From Dipylidium caninum (lineage: Eukaryota; Platyhelminthes; Cestoda; Cyclophyllidea; Dipylidiidae): DNA of 64,000 nt. The notes beneath the pieces are model-generated. The model saw only the letters and a list, made by a program, of their open reading frames with translations, made no database searches and had not been told where the DNA came from. Location: contig QEYB01001685.1 in the NCBI GenBank assembly GCA_017562135.1, forward strand, positions 434,001-498,000, read 5' to 3'. Made by a program: the position numbers and the translations under genes. Positions 12,415 through 27,200 of the stretch are shown here, one piece after another (position 1 is the first letter of the stretch; each line of letters opens with the position of its first letter).

Positions 12415-15245
12415 GAGGTAAATATAGTAGTATGAAAAGCACTCTACGGTCACGCGGCAGTTTAGTAAGGCGTAATCACAAGCCGCAGCGGAGAAAACTA
12501 GGCCGAAAAGCCCTCGGTTAACGCTACAAAATGCCGGTGAGGATGTTTACCAGACAGACTCTCGAGGCAGAACATTCGAAGATGACGAAGCGCCTAAGTC
12601 CACATCGACGCGTTCCCGCGGGCCACAGACTCCAGCGTGAGAAGAGTGAGCATTCCGCAAGTCGGCCGCATTATGAAATACCGGTGCGTCTCTTTTATCG
12701 ACGCTCCAGTGCGATGTAGCCTGCTCCGTTTACGAAAGATCTGAAATCACTGAAGACACTCCAGTCAGGGAACTAGACGACAAAGTCCTCTTCCGTTGCG
12801 TAAAATGAATGGAATGCGTCAGCATGGCGAAAGGATTTCCATTCGGAAAGGCTTATTAGCGGAGGGACATCCTGGATTGAGAATTGTCTCCGTATCTGCA
12901 AGGGATGGACGAACGCCTCTAAGAGATGGCGGAAAGATGCCTCCATCGTTCCAGTCTCCTCGGCAGCCAAGTCGTGCATTCATCTGCCGACTTGTGGAAG
13001 GTCGATTGGTTCCGAAGGAGCCGAACGTTTCAAACGTAACAGGCGGTGGAAAAGGGAAGAGTAGATGAGTTTGAGGGCGACCGCAGCTTCAAATTGAGGT
13101 TATAAACCGCACACTTGCCATAACTAAAGATGCGAAGTAGACAGATTAGAAAAAGGTGAAAAACTAGGTGGAAGGCAAGGCGTCCCTCTAGTGGAGGGTC
13201 TTGTTGGACCCCTCGGAGGACGGATGTGGCGAGATTGTCCTAACGCGCGAGGAATGCCGCCTTTCAACTGCTCCGAGGGCAAACAGTCGGGGTTACGAGC
13301 TCCTCCCGGCGATCATATGTGGAAGCAGCCCTCTAGTTCCGACGAAATTTGCTTCTCCCGGCAACCTCCGTCGACCGTGGATGCCACGATGCCGAATTTG
13401 TGCTTCTTTTCGTGTATAGATTCTATTCTGATAGGAGTCCAGACGTCTGTACCACCAGAAGTGTCCACTCCTCGTCCAAAGTCGAAACACAGGCTGAAAC
13501 GACCGCCGAGGTACGTTGGCAACGGTGAAAGACGTGACGCTGTGGTGGAAATGCCTCGGTTGCCTACGGAGGGCGTCTTCCCCCATTTTCGTTGCTGAAC
13601 TTCGCTTGGAAGGTTTACTGACTCAGGATGCATTTGAGATCTCCTCGCGGGGAGAATTCGAGCCGTGCTGACTGCACTTTCAACCTCGAAGAGGCGTTGG
13701 AACCGGGGCTGCAAGTAATTCAACTTCCCGAGAACTTTTTAAGCCGCTGAGGCGAAAGTCTCCTTCGCTTCTCGCTGATTTCACGGACAACATCTCCTCT
13801 TGTTCGTCCACTCCGGAGTCAGACGCAAGTGGTGTTGTCAAGTTGGTTCTACTACGTTTCCAGCTGAATTTTGATCCAAATCCGTTGAACAGATTCCACT
13901 GAAATGTTCAGGCGTTAAAAAAATCGGCGCGGGGGCTCCGCTTCTCCACTGCTCGTGCAGTGCAGGGAGCTGTTGTCTCGTGAAATATGCCTTCAACGAG
14001 CGAACGCTCTACTGTCTTCCTCCGTCGCAGCTAAGGAAAGTGGCCAGAAATTACGCTTGTGAAGGACAAAGGTCGCCTGTCACATATTTGTGACGTTATA
14101 CAGGAAGCACGAATGTCGGTTCCCCACGAGGGTGTCGATGAGGTCGTCGAAGAAGGGTTGATTCCAAGTCGCCGATAGCCGCAGAAGGCCATTAAATAAT
14201 TGGCCTGCCGAGTGGACTTAGCAAACCTGCCCTACAACCAAATGAAATCGCATCAAACTGATTAACTCGTCTGGTCTCTTTGCCTTCCCCCACCCCCGTC
14301 ATCTCCCGCCTCCTCCGCCCCTCGCAGTTTTTCCTCTGCACTTGAGCTGCACTGCTCTTTGCGCACTAGCATGCATTTCCCCACGCAGCTGACGAAGTTG
14401 CTTGTAACGAACTTGAAAGGATGCTTCCTCTTCTTCTTCTTCGTCACCCGACTGGGGGTGGGACTTTGATGCCTCTCACCTGGTGGTAGAAAAACGCACA
14501 TGGAATATTTCACTTCAAAAGACCGCTTACGCTAATCTGCTGTTAAATTAGAGGGAGCGGGGCAAAAGACTCCGCAGGGACCCACGTGTCCTCGATATTT
14601 CGCTGACCAAGTGAGGTGGTAGCCCCGACGCCCAAGTCAGGCCAAGGATCTTCTGCCACTGAGCGTCGAACGGAACGGAGTGCTGTATGGTGAACATTCT
14701 CGGAGTAGGAGACGACGATGGAGTGCGTCTCGCTTTATGTAACCTTCATTTGCCGTAGATGGTTCTTCGCCCCACTCCACATGCGAAGCGCACGCCGTCT
14801 ATAAGGCGACAAAACCTTTCCACCTGAACGTCGTCGACACGGGGAGACATTTAGAAGACAATGGGCCGGAAAATAAACCTCTTTGCAGGCGAGCACTCCG
14901 AGCCAGCGTCGAAAGGGGAAACGAAGGGGTTTCGGGGGGTAAAAGACGATCCCTACGCGTAGCACCGAGGGCCGATGTCATTCGCATTGGCTTCGCTGCC
15001 AGCTTCTCAATCTGCTTCAACTTCTCCCCTCCGCTTGGGATAATGTGAACACCCAAATTGGGGACTATTGTTTGGGCAGGCAGAGGAGAAACGTGTGGGA
15101 CGGGTTGGACAAACCTCGATCGTGTTTCTCGTCCTGGGCTTGAGAAACCTCGTTTTCTTCCATGTGACTGCCTTGCTGTCCCATGCTCCGAGGACTGTTT
15201 GGTGTGATCGCGGGAATTACGATGGTGAAGAGGCCGACGCGTCGG

Positions 15246-15271
15246 ACGATGAGGAGGAGGAGGAGGAGGAG
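15246..15271. repeat. GAG trinucleotide repeat
   Basis: A short run of GAG units. It gives acidic runs in one frame, but no surrounding coding signal is convincing. Confidence 0.75.
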
Positions 15272-17767
15272 TTTCCCGATGTGATTTATGCACTGCCGGG
15301 GGGCGGTGGGTCGGTGGGCCGGTGGGAGGAGAGGGCGGTGTTTCAACACTCCAGAATCCCCAGATGTGTCCTCGTTTAGGGCAACTTTGGTGACAACGTT
15401 TTTTGTAATTTTATGCACACGACCAGAAATCAGCCAGTATTCACCTGTCTTAGTAAATTAATTTTGAAAAAGACCATAATAAGAAGGCAGTATATTCTGA
15501 TTTTGTCATTGTGCTGTCAGAAGGGGAAGGAGAGGCTCCAAACAAAACCAGTTTGCTTAAAGCCGCGCAATAAGAAAAGCGGGCATTCCAGTCCGCGGTC
15601 GTCGGACCGCCTTCAATCTCGCCTCCACTCTGTAAGTAGGCTGTTCTCCACAGCCTTGTGGAAAAGTGTCCACAAAATGGAAAGTTATTTTTCCCTCGTG
15701 TGAGGTGCTGCGTGCGCTTTCCACCTCCCCCTCTCCTGTCGCTAGTTGAGGCGTCGGAAGCGGACGTCTGACGATGTCCACCTTCAGGGGAGCGGAGATC
15801 AGCACTCACAGGCACCGTGACAGGTGGGTGAAGGCCTGGACCTCTTCCGGTAGCTTGAGTGCCGCATGCACGAGAAACGTGACACTCCCCAAACCCATGA
15901 CATGGGTCTGTGTCTGTTTGTGGGGTATTTGACGAGGTTTTCCGTGTCGCGGAATGCTGTAACTCCCCAAATGAACTAGGCCAAACGATGAGGAGGGCCC
16001 CAACGGAGACATTTCGGAGCTCGTGCTCTCAGGCCAACTGTCCAACATAGCCACTAGGGAAATTTCCACTTCCGCTTTCATGATGCGAGCTCTAGTAAGT
16101 GGAATTGCTCTGTTTCACGCCATCTCTACACAATACTTCCACTTCCCGCTATCGTCCAACGATTGTTGGCTCAGCTCCCTCTTCTCTGCCCAGTCGACCT
16201 CATACGCGACTTCGGCGTTAATATCCCCAACCCTAAATGCATAGGTAGGCGTGATTTCTAACCTAAGCATTGTTTAAAGAGCCACAGTGGGTACACAATG
16301 GAAGTGTGATGTTTTTAGCCAATGTCTCATGTTTCCGACTGGGTTGTATTCTTAGCCCCTCCTCCTACTACTGTCGAAAATCATTTCCTCAATTGCTCAA
16401 CGTGACCTTGAAATGAACCAAACAGAAGTCGGCCCATATTCTATACGATTCCCAAAAAGACTACAGCATCGATGACAACAAAATATCAGAAATTTTAGAA
16501 TGTAAGGGAAATAAAGATATCTCCAAAGTAACCCTAGGGCCAGACCAGGGATAATTCGATGTCAACCGGCTAGGAGGAGAGGGGATGTAGGTTTAAGATC
16601 TTTTCCCATTTACCGTGACGTTTTGTAATACATTTAGGAGCACCGTAATTCGCAGCGCCTTGACAGTTTAATTGAGCCGCTTAGATGGGGCTGACCATAT
16701 CCCAAACATCCTATCAAGCCAAACAAATCATTTGTAAGGCCGGACAACACTGAAACGAGTGAGGTTATCTGCGTAAAACTCAATTTCTCCACACGATTGG
16801 GGCTTCCGAACTTCCCCCGCATCATGATGTTATCTCGATGGCAGAAGCCTTGCCCGGAGGAGGACCGTGCTCACACAGTTGCCCCACTTTTTTTAAATTT
16901 TCGTTCTGCACTTTAAGGTTCTCCAATCGCCCTCACTGAGCTCGCGTAAACGGGGCCTTTTGCCATCATCGGGTAAACTTTTCTGTTGCCTGGCGAGTTT
17001 ATTCTAGGCGAGAATGAGGTATTGATGATATGGCAACCACTTCTTCTGAAAAGTAGGCTTTCACGAGCTTATTAAACTCACTTTTTCCTCAGAAGGCTCA
17101 CTTCTAGTCTGCGATGAGGCCGTGAGGACAAAAAGTTGCCTGTGTCCTCTCTCTATCACCCGGTGGAGCGGTCAGCGAAAAACTTACAAGGCGATGTGTT
17201 TGACCCGCTGTGTCAAAGCTATCTAAGCATCCTTCTCGGTCTCCAGAGGCATTTTAACCTCTCCTTTTTATCTACCACTTTGCGGACGTCGCGAAACATA
17301 CGCATAACTCGACCTTGCGATCATTCCTAGTAGAAAACACAATTAGGCGCCTTTACCGCTGGGAATTAGCTAGGGGTGGAGAGAAGCGACATCCGTAATC
17401 TGTTCTGTGATTGTCCTTCACTGGAAATGAGATTGACTAATAAGAGGAAGCAAAAAAGACAGTACTTTCTAATCAGCATACCTAGTATTAAGTAGCACGT
17501 GTGTTTGTGTGTGTATGTGGCTTTGCGAAGTTGCCTCGTTCAATCGAGAGCGACGAAAAAGTGATGCCAGGCTCCGTCCACTTTTTTCCCACCTCTGTGG
17601 ACGGCGAGGCGGTCAGTCGGTTGGACGTGGGTTTTTATGGCGCGTCCAAGGAAGGAGGTAGAAGACATCAGACAAAAAAAACACCGCAGTCAGGCAACCG
17701 GGCAGAAGCACTGTGATCTGTTATGAATGCTTGAGTGGAAGCCCCGCTCCCATTGGCTCACGCCGAG

Positions 17768-17801
17768 GTGCGTGCGTGTGCGCGCGTGCGCGCGCGCATA
17801 C
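17768..17801. repeat. Alternating purine-pyrimidine tract, Z-DNA prone
   Basis: Thirty-four bases strictly alternate purine and pyrimidine, mostly CG and TG steps. The tract lies between two inverted CCAAT boxes and about 400 bp before the TATA-like site of the Delta-type gene. CA/TG-rich sequence continues patchily to about 18140. Confidence 0.8.
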
Positions 17802-18175
17802 TATTGGTTGGGGGGATTGGAGGCGAGTTCATACGCACGCACACAAGCACACACGCAAAGTTGGAGGCAGGTGGTTCACTTTCACTGAGACTTGGTCACC
17901 AGCACACATAGGCCACGAAAACGTCCCCTTTCATCACACTGCACACGGCGCACGGCACACATGTGCGAGGGGAAGTGTGGAAGACGAAGTGGAAGAAGTA
18001 GAAGCTGGAGCTTTCTCACGTCCAGCAAATCGACGAATTCGGCAATTGACTCATAGGTGCGCCATCACCCCTCTCTCCCTCCCACCTCCTTCGGCATCAC
18101 ACAGAGAGACACACGCGTACACACACGACCACAAGCACTAAAAAGTATCCACTGCAGTCAGTGCCGTAGCCTCCA

Positions 18176-18182
18176 TATAAAG
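18176..18182 (+). promoter_or_regulatory. TATA-like element upstream of the Delta gene
   Basis: TATAAAG lies 55 bp before the first ATG of the Delta-type gene. A start site 25-30 bp downstream would leave a 5' leader of only about 30 nt. Two inverted CCAAT boxes (ATTGG at 17752-17756 and 17803-17807) sit about 400 bp upstream. Promoter use is inferred only from position. Confidence 0.4.
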
Positions 18183-18236
18183 GGAAAGCTGCCCAGCCTG
18201 GAAAGCCACTACTTACCGCGTGAACCGCATCGAAGG

Positions 18237-21200
18237 ATGACTTGTTCTGGCTTCCGTGATTTCATCTGCCACCTCCTCCTCTTCCTCCTCCTACTCACCT
18301 CTCACGTTCTCGACGCTGTGAAATCGGATCCTCGCGTGAGTGCCTCTCCACTTTTCACTTCATTACACATTTTACACTTGTCTCAATGATCTCCTCGTGT
18401 CGTACGCTTATTCTGTGTTTTCGTAAGATTGTTACTTCATTCACTTTTCCGTCTGGGTCACTTCTGTCGTCTCCTCCGTGTTGACGTATTGCTGTCGGTG
18501 GGTGTTTGCGATCTAGTGGGATTTTTATTTTTGATTAACATTTATGACATGCTTCTCCTGCCACATGTCTACTTGGTGAAGGCGAAATTTTGAGCTTCAG
18601 CCTCTGGACGATTTTTCAACGCTGCTTTTGTCGAGCACCTTCTCCCCTTCCGCCTTTTCCTTTCCTCCTCCGTCCGCAGCGGCCCCGCCGTTTCCGTGGT
18701 GAGTGAATGGCACCGCCCCTGTGTAGCTGGCGAATACTCGATTTTCCTCCTTTCACGCAATCGGACCTTGGACTCCTCGAAACTCGTAGTATGTGGGGTT
18801 GGGGAACGGGATGCCGGGGGTCTAAAAGAGTCGGGAGCTTCAACGACTCCACTCTGCGGAGGCATCCATCAGAGGCCTGTGTTTGATGGCTTTGGGTGGC
18901 AACAGCCTCGGTCGACGGAGCTGCCCACTTTTTCCTCAAGACAGTCCGCTCATAACTATATTGCCTATGTCCTTTTCCAGGGAGAGAGAGGAAGTTTTCC
19001 TCTCATCAAAACTCTCTGGACAGGCTATACTTGAGGTAGAAAAAGGAAAAAGGAGCAAAATAATCCGAGTGATGCTTCTGAGATGCGGGAATTCGCTAAA
19101 GTTGGATCATCACTCCATGCTCTGGTAGAAAATAGGCCTTCCTGGCGAGGCGACAGTCCTCTGCCCTCAGAGTTGTCCGCGTCCGAGGCGAGGCCGGTTG
19201 GGAGAGGCGGTGCTGCAGAAAGAACTCCGGGACTTTGACTTGCTTCTCTTTTTCAAGCCGCCGAATAGATTTTTGCCCATCGCCTCCCTTAACAGTTTTC
19301 ATTCGACTGATATAAGGGGGGAGGGGGGGGGAATAATTTACCTACGAGGTTCGACTTGGCTGGAGCTTCCAGTAACCACCCCGATGAGCCGCGGCACTCT
19401 TTTCCCCCCTCTTTATGACTCCCCAACGTACACACAGGAAGGGGGAAAGAGAAACACTCAGAGCCGCTCTGAATGTGTCGCGTTTGTTGACCGAAAGCTA
19501 CGCTTTGCGTCGGCTGGTTGGCGTCACGCAAAACCAACACCGGAGAGACTTGCCGGAGCCGACCTTTCGAGTCGGGATGTGGGCGAACGTCAGTAGGTGG
19601 AGGTCGTACGAGGCGACTTCTCGATTGCTACCCCGCCTAACGAGGTCAGTTCGGCAGCCGTCAGCCCCGACGCTCCGCGTCTGGGCCGAAAGCCAAGACG
19701 GGCAGGACACTGGACCGCCTGGCACAAGTCGTCTTGTCTGGGTGAAGGGTTCTCTCAGTTATGAGCATCCGCTCTCTTAGTCGTTCCTCCTCCGGATGCG
19801 CCGCAGTCGGTGAAAGGAAATTCTGGATCCACAACTGGACATTTCTTCTTCCGCCTCAGGAGCTCTCTTCGTTTAGTTTCACATGTCCGGAATAAAATTG
19901 CGTTGCTTTTGTCCTGAAGCACAAGGCCAAATTTTGGCCAACTTTCCAAGTTATCCACTACGTCGCAAATGTGTGACGTGCGTTTTATCGCCTCACCGAA
20001 ACAGGAAAACCATGAAATGTGCCCTCGGTGGCCACTCGTCTATTGTCGGTTTAGCCGAAAACGGCGTAACGGCTGGGGCAGCCTTCCTGAGGGGAGCTGA
20101 GAGGCGACCTCTGAGCCCCTGAGCTCACAAAGTCCTCAATCCTCCTTTGACTTCTCAACCCGTTTTCGGTGCAGACGAGGCGTCATCCGAGGCTACCGAG
20201 TAACTGTCGCTGACATTTAGTTTGCGCTCTTCGCAAGATGCCTCTTTCCGACCGTCTAGTCCACAAAGGGGGAGGCCATCGTCCCGGGGATTTCGAGTCG
20301 TCCTTCACTTGCCCTGGCAGAGAGACGGCGATGCGGGCAGATCAGCCCAGGGTGGCCGGAAAAGTGCTGGTCGACGCAAGGCGCCGCGACGACGGAAGAT
20401 GAGATAATCGGTAGTTGACGAGGCTGAGTTGATGGTCATGTCTCCGCTGCTTTTCGCCTCGACCTCCACCATCGGAGGCGGACAAAGAGTTTGCGGCACT
20501 GAGGCGAGGGAGAAGAGATGATTTGATAGTAGCCTCTGACATCCCAACGGGTGTCGGCGCGTCAGCAACGTTTTTTTGTGCTTGTCGTGTCTCATAGCGC
20601 CACCTTCGCCCACCTTCCTACCTGCCAGCGCGGCAACTTCCTTCCACCCTCCACCTCGTTCGAGGAGCTGGTGCCGCAGTGTCGAAGCCGGCGAATGTAA
20701 AACAACTGAGAGAGGCGACGAAAGACCGGCTACCATGATTAATGTCCGGAGGGAGTTTTTGTCTCGGCTCTTTCTCCTCTCCTGGAAGGCATGAGCCTCT
20801 TCTCGGCCACCGATGATGATTGTGACAGTGGTGATGATGACTCGATCGCCCTGTCCCCATCGCTAATCGCTAGATGGCATCGCACGACATCGGGGAAGTT
20901 GGCCTTGACAGGAGAAAACCGCATTCGGCCACACCGGATGTGGTGTGGGCAGACGGTGGGCGCGGATGTCTGCAACTGGGCTACGGCATCCATTTGAGGG
21001 GGCGCTGATGCTCGCTCATCGAATGTGAAAGCCCGTTCCACCTCTTTCAGGGGCCAGTCGACGGTCCGCATCGATGGGGGTCCTCACCGGGCTTTATGCG
21101 TAAGCTTAACCGGGGGCGTCCGAGACAGCGAAGAAAACTGGCTGAAAGGAAAAGGGGTCCACTCATCGCATGTGACGAGACTCGTTCGATGTCTACCACA

Positions 21201-24200
21201 TGCCTCGGCACCTGCTCTCGCCTTGTCAGGCCTCTCCGCGGCCAGGCGCCTCTTCTGGGTGTCGGAGCCTCGTGATTGAAGCCCTCAATCGGACCGGGTG
21301 ACTTGTCTGAGCCCGATCAGTCCGCCGACTGGTCGATTTACAGACAGACGGGCGGGCGGGCGGGCGGGCGGGCGAGCGGCCCGGGGGAGACACGAAGACG
21401 GAGGGGAGTAGAGCTGTGGCGGTGGTGGGTAGGTGGGTGATTAATGAAAGCGTCTAACTCCCCATGCTCGAATTGATTGACAGTCCTCACCAGGGCCGAC
21501 CTCTCTCTGTCTTTCCGGCGCCCATCTTCACCATCCCCAGGGGGATTAAATGTGTGTTTATATTATGACCCACAAATGCGTTCCCACAGGAAGCACCTGT
21601 CCCTATTCCCTACCTCTTTTCTTCCCAGTTTTCCAAGAAAATACACACACACCCCCTTGCATTCTCACAGCTCTTCTGCCCCGTCCCCTTTCCTCGTCTC
21701 CTCCTCCTTTCGTTTCTTCTTCTTCTTCTTCTTCTTCTTCTTCTTCGGGGGTTGTTGTCCCACCCACCGGTGCGGGAGACCTGAAACCATGGCCATGTCC
21801 CAGAACTGACAGTTTTGGAGGGCTTGGCGCTTTATTGAAATTCCCCTCCGGCGAAGATTTTGACGTTACTGACGAGGGAACCTGCAAGGCGTCACGAGAG
21901 AGTGCCCTTTGGTTGCCTCCTCGTAACAACAAGTGTTTGAAAGCTTCTAATCGCATTTCACCGACTTAACCGGCCTTTAATTAGATGCTCCGGTTCTCTG
22001 GTCAATGTCGACGAGAGCCTTTTGTAACTCGAGGTCCTCTCGGTCAGAACAGTCGGTGTAAGGCGTCTTTGGACAATCAGAAGGGTTGATATTGAAACGA
22101 GAGGTAGGTTTTGCGGACAGGACCACAACTTCCTTGTCTCTGGAGGGCCTTTGGTCACCCGACCGACTCTCGACTACTTTCTCCGAGTGGCTGAGGTGGC
22201 AGCGAAAATCCTGCGCCGGTAAAATAGAACTTGAGGGGGGCCGAGAGGGGAGCCCCACCGCCTCCATCCCAGCCCAGGCCGCCTTTCGCCTCCCCCAATC
22301 AGGTGGCGGACGAAATAGCGACGGTAGGGTGTCCCCCCCGGCCTCCTTATACACAATGAACTGATCCGATTCGACTGAAATATTAACTTTTACCCGCTTT
22401 AAGGGAGGAGAGACGGCAGTCTGGACAGGTAAGAGGAGGCGGCTACTTTGATAACTGCTTTTCCCTCTTCATTTCTATTCATGTCGGCGTAAGCTGTGTC
22501 CCATCACTCTGGGGCCTTCGGAGAGAGGAAGACGACCGGGAGACGAATTCACTGACCCACAAATCGCCCCTCATAACGTTCCCCCAAATCTCCACTTTCC
22601 GTAACGTTGTCGCGGGGATTCCTTACTAAACCTGCGGCTTTGTGGCCTCATTTTCGTCTCTCATCAGCGTGTGCGGAGGCGGAGAGGAGAGTAATCCTCG
22701 GTCATTTGAGTTTCACTCCTGTCAATGAGGCTTTAAGCCACCGTGTCACAACGCCAAGGCCCGAGTAACATTATGCCTGACGCTAACGCCTCTTGTTCTG
22801 CGCACAATGCCGATTCGGACACGGAGTACCAAGGTTCAGGACAGCGTAGGCAGTCATAAATGTTCCATTTGCCTGCTGCCTCATTGGCGGGATGTCGGAT
22901 TGTCGAAAGTGGACAAATTCTTCTCTGTAATTCTGAATGGATAGTCCTGAAGGCTGAGAGTGATGATATAGGACTTAGTGATAGGAGATCTTCGACATTC
23001 TGCCTGGGAGACTCCCAGCTCGAACTGATGCTGTCGATCGAGATGTTTTCCTATTCGCGTGTGTACAACATCCTTCGCTCGCTTTCGGCTGCCACGGCCT
23101 CATTACTGGGAAATCGGCGGCACAGACCGCATTCTCACCAAATATTTTGATCGGTGATATCAGCTCCACTTAGACAGTCAGGAGAGTGGAACATTCAAAA
23201 CAGACAGCCTTCAAACTGCTTCCTTCCTGACTTTCTGGTGCCGCCTTCAGCGTCACTCACCTTGGCAATTGTGTCGAGGTGACTACTCAAAAGGAAAGTC
23301 TGTGGACTGTTCGTTCGCCAGCCTGACACCCTCGATCCCGTGTTTTCCTGACTCCACTTCGACTGTTCCTCACTTCCGATTGGCCAGTGCACCACACACT
23401 CCGGACAGGTCGAGGTAAACTTGACCCTTTGGACCACGTCTACTCCATTTCATGCGTGTGTGTGTGTTTCTGTGTGCGGAGCGCTCCACCCTCCACAAGA
23501 TCCAAATGTGAGGGTGGAGTGAGGCTGCCATGTACGGAGGTGTCGATAGACGATCGGAGATTCAGTCAACCTCTGTCAAAAAGGCTCTGCTTGACCTCTA
23601 CATGTCTCAGCTCGCTGCAACATGCGCTGGCTTCACTCACTGCCTTATCCCGCGCCAATCTGAAGCGTACGTTGTCGAACAGAAGGAAGTGCCCCTTGAC
23701 AAGGCGACTGCCTGTCACATCCCCCCTCCCCATAAATCGATAATGGTGTGGAAAAGACCCGGAAGGAATGTCTGAGAGACATTAAAGGGCCTTCCCATGC
23801 GCCTCGCTATGTCGTGAGAATGGACTGATTGCCTATGATTCAGTCGCACTGATTCCTGCCCTCTCTCCAAACTTTCTAACCCACCACTCGTGCCGATAAT
23901 GGGGAGGTTGAACCCTCCAGAATGCGACCGAATGGGCGGGGGAAGGCGGAAGGGGCGGCTGAGGCCATACTCCCACGCGAAACATGAGGGCTATTTTATT
24001 AGCCTGAGTTTAAATGATCTCCGATGATAATCGCCTCACAAGGGTCGGGATGACGCTCGATTTGACCAGGGAGGCATCTCCGACCCCTGTGGCAGTCTTT
24101 TATTCTCTCTCGGCCCACTCTTTTTCCTCCCCCATTTTTTATGGGAACCTGCCCACTTTACCTCGTGTGTGTTGTTGGTAGACGAAGGCGGAGAGTGCCA

Positions 24201-27200
24201 AAAGTTCAGTGGACAGTGGCCCAGTGAACAAGCGTAAACGCGAGCGCAGGAGGGCGAAATGTATCGAAATGAAACAGCGATTACACACACATACACACAT
24301 ACGAGACTTTGTGTGTGCGGATTGACAAATCGGCGGTGACTAAAAAGAGGCGTCTAGGCTGCTGTATCGAAAGGCAGGCGGTAGTTGTTCTCTGTCCAAC
24401 CACTACTGCGGCGCCATTCTCTCGCGCCTTGTTACTTCTGGATTGATGTGGTGCTTGTCAGCCGCATCTTAGCCCATTTCACTCCTTCGCCGGTCCACGG
24501 ACTCTCGCTACTGCCAATGCCGACGCGACATAGTCACATAAAGCGCAGCCCTGGCCGCGCTCTCAAGGCGCCTCACCATTTCCTGCTCGAGTCGGGAAGC
24601 ATCCTGGCTGGACAACAAGTGGTGGTGGTGGTGATAGTGACGGAACCTCCCGTCCTCCTGCCATTTTCTTATGCTCAATTTTGAAAGAAATGTGCTTCTC
24701 AGCGAAACAATCACCCGCCTTGTCGGTGTCAGTAGCCGATCGCAGCTAGGCAAATCCACTCGGATTTTGAGATTTCCTTTAGTTGGCGGGTGTAGGATGA
24801 GACAGACTAGATGTGAATCTCGTGAGGGGGCACAGGTTACAGGTACCCTAGTCCTTCAAAAAATCACGATTATTACTGAAATCGTATTAAGTAGCATTCA
24901 CCTACGCGTCAGTCCAAAGACTAGTTCGCGTTTTTCCCATCTCACTGTCGATCGGCAAGTGTAACTCTTGCCTTTCTCTTCTCCTTCTTGCTTTCCTACT
25001 TCTCTTTCCGCAAATTTATTACGCGCGGGGGGAGTAAAGACGACCTTTGGGGGGGTTTCGCCCACCCCCTCACGAGCACTGGCTCTGCTTCGTGGACTGG
25101 TAACAATTAGGCCGATCTCCCACCTCCTGGTCGCCCTGTGAATCCTCTCGCGAAGTCACTGTTTCCAGGCTGGGGTTCAATTTCCCGATCGCAATAAAAA
25201 TGCGTTACAACAAGCCGCCGCCTTGATCTGCTCCTGAGGCGGGTATTCAAAAGATTCACGTCCGTCTCGACCACTCATCTTGTCATCCGATCCACCCAAC
25301 TTTGACCTGAGGTCAAAGCCGAGGGAAGACATGACGTCGTGGTTGCAGAACCTGGCCAAAAAAGGCGTCTTATGTTTTAATGCGACGAAAATTTAGGCGA
25401 AGATTATAAAGTTGGTCAACAGGCGTTGAATGATGTGCGTTTGCGTCCGCCGAGGCACCTTCGAGGTGCGCCGAACGCCCTTATTATTGTCTTCTTGTCT
25501 CGGACATTTGCACATTTGATATTTTAGAACCAGAAGATCAGCGATCTCTTTGAGTTCCACGTGGCAGACCTACAGTTGTCCGCCCAGGGTTCGGTGAATT
25601 TCTCCGTCTGTTGCCCTCAAAACGCTTGGATTCCTCCCGACCTCTGCTCCACGCAGTGCCGACTCCTCCTCGAGGCGCGTCTCCTTCCCGTGGCTGAAGT
25701 GGCCAAGTCCAATGCCAATGCCACCGACCTCGTCGCACTCCTCCGCACAGGCGTCATTTACACCCAGGGGAAACTTTACAACTCCACCCTCGACTTTCGT
25801 ATTAACATCTATGAGAAGTGGAAGGTGAGTGACATCAACTGTCCGCAGTCCAACGCAATCTCCAGGCCAGATTCTGTTCGACTAAATGGGCAAAAACCAA
25901 CCACCGCGTGTCGTTGGCGGTGGGAATGGGCTGTCGGGGATTGGGGAAAAAACCGTAGGCGACATTTGGCCTTCCAACGAACCATTCACCGCACTTGACC
26001 TACACAATTCCCTCGATCACCGAGGGAACGGGCAAGAGGGATAGGAGAATTGACCAGATGGAGTCCATGAGTGGGGTGAAGCATGTTGCCGAGCGCCCTC
26101 CTCCTCCTCCCCCCTCTCCTGCCCGGGGGGAAATTCGCACCTCCGAGGGGGCCCACAAGGCGTCGTGCGATGCCATACTTTTCTATTTTCAGTAGAGATA
26201 ATAAAATTCAGCCCTCCATTGGCCGCGTTAAAGTCGGTCTCACCGTCCATCCATTCCACCGCACCTTCCAGGGTGGCTGTGTTGGCAGTTGACAGCATTA
26301 GCCATGGCGGAATCAGCAACCGCCGTCGCTCGGGGGGCTCGTTGCGGGGCGGCGGGGAGTGGCGCGACTCCTCCGCGATCTTGAACCGGCGGTTATATTA
26401 AGTAACGTGAATTCAAAGGAAGGCGGATGACCAAAAGGAGTAGATGTGAGGAGAAAAACAACAATACGACATAAATCATTGCTTCATGGCGAGAAAAAAA
26501 AGGTAACAAGAAACATTAAGTTCATCCCCAGTGAGTGTGTGTGTGTGTGTGCCCGCGTCGGCGTATTTATAGCGCGTCAAAGTAGAAAAGTTGGGAGCTT
26601 CCACGCAGTAGACGGAGGCTCGAATGAGGCCGGAATTGAAGAGGATCAGCGATGGGGGGGATTGGAGGGGGGGGACGGGGGATTTAAGTAGCGACTGCCA
26701 CCAACGGTACAGCGACGCTGTTGCCATCTGCGCCCGGGAGGGGACTCGGGACAGGACCGGTGAGGCACGAAGACGAGTGAAAGGATCATCTTGAAGGCGG
26801 TGGACGCAATCTGGAGCTGAAGAATTGCCGTCACATTGGCATATCACGTTTCACTCCTGTGTGGTTGTAATTCAAACCCATCACTCGCTCACTCGCTCTC
26901 TCTCCCTCTTTCTCGGGGTCACCCACACTGCCCGCCTCGCTCTCGCCCTCCGAGCGACTGGGAGCCGGGCTTGGAATAACGCCTTTGTTCGACCTCCTTC
27001 CACCACCGCCTCCCATGCCACCAGGGCTACGCCCTACTACCTCTGTCACACAGGCGGGAGGTGATTCGAGGTCGAATGGCCTTGAGGCTGAATATTCCAC
27101 GGAGAGGGAGATATTTTCACCGAAAAGTGCACAGTACCGCACTATGTCGGTTTAAATGAAATAGGAGTGAGGCGGAGAGAGTAGAGAGGAGACAAAAGGT

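Larger units (their letters stand above)
1..17700. other. Spacer upstream of the Delta-type gene, no gene recognised
   Basis: GC-rich sequence with many open frames of 60-208 codons on both strands. None shows recognisable domains, consistent splice sites or family motifs. Apart from the repeats, hairpins and low-complexity tracts listed separately, I see nothing I can support. It may contain distant regulatory elements of the Delta-type gene or terminal exons of an unseen neighbour. Confidence 0.5.
18336..25527 (+). other. Intron 1 of the Delta-type gene (7.2 kb)
   Basis: Long first intron between the signal-peptide exon and the MNNL exon, with a GTGAGT donor and TTTTAG acceptor. It holds the GGGC and TTC repeats and pyrimidine-rich stretches but no recognisable exon. 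A first intron of this size is a plausible place for enhancers; no specific sites were identified. Confidence 0.7.
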
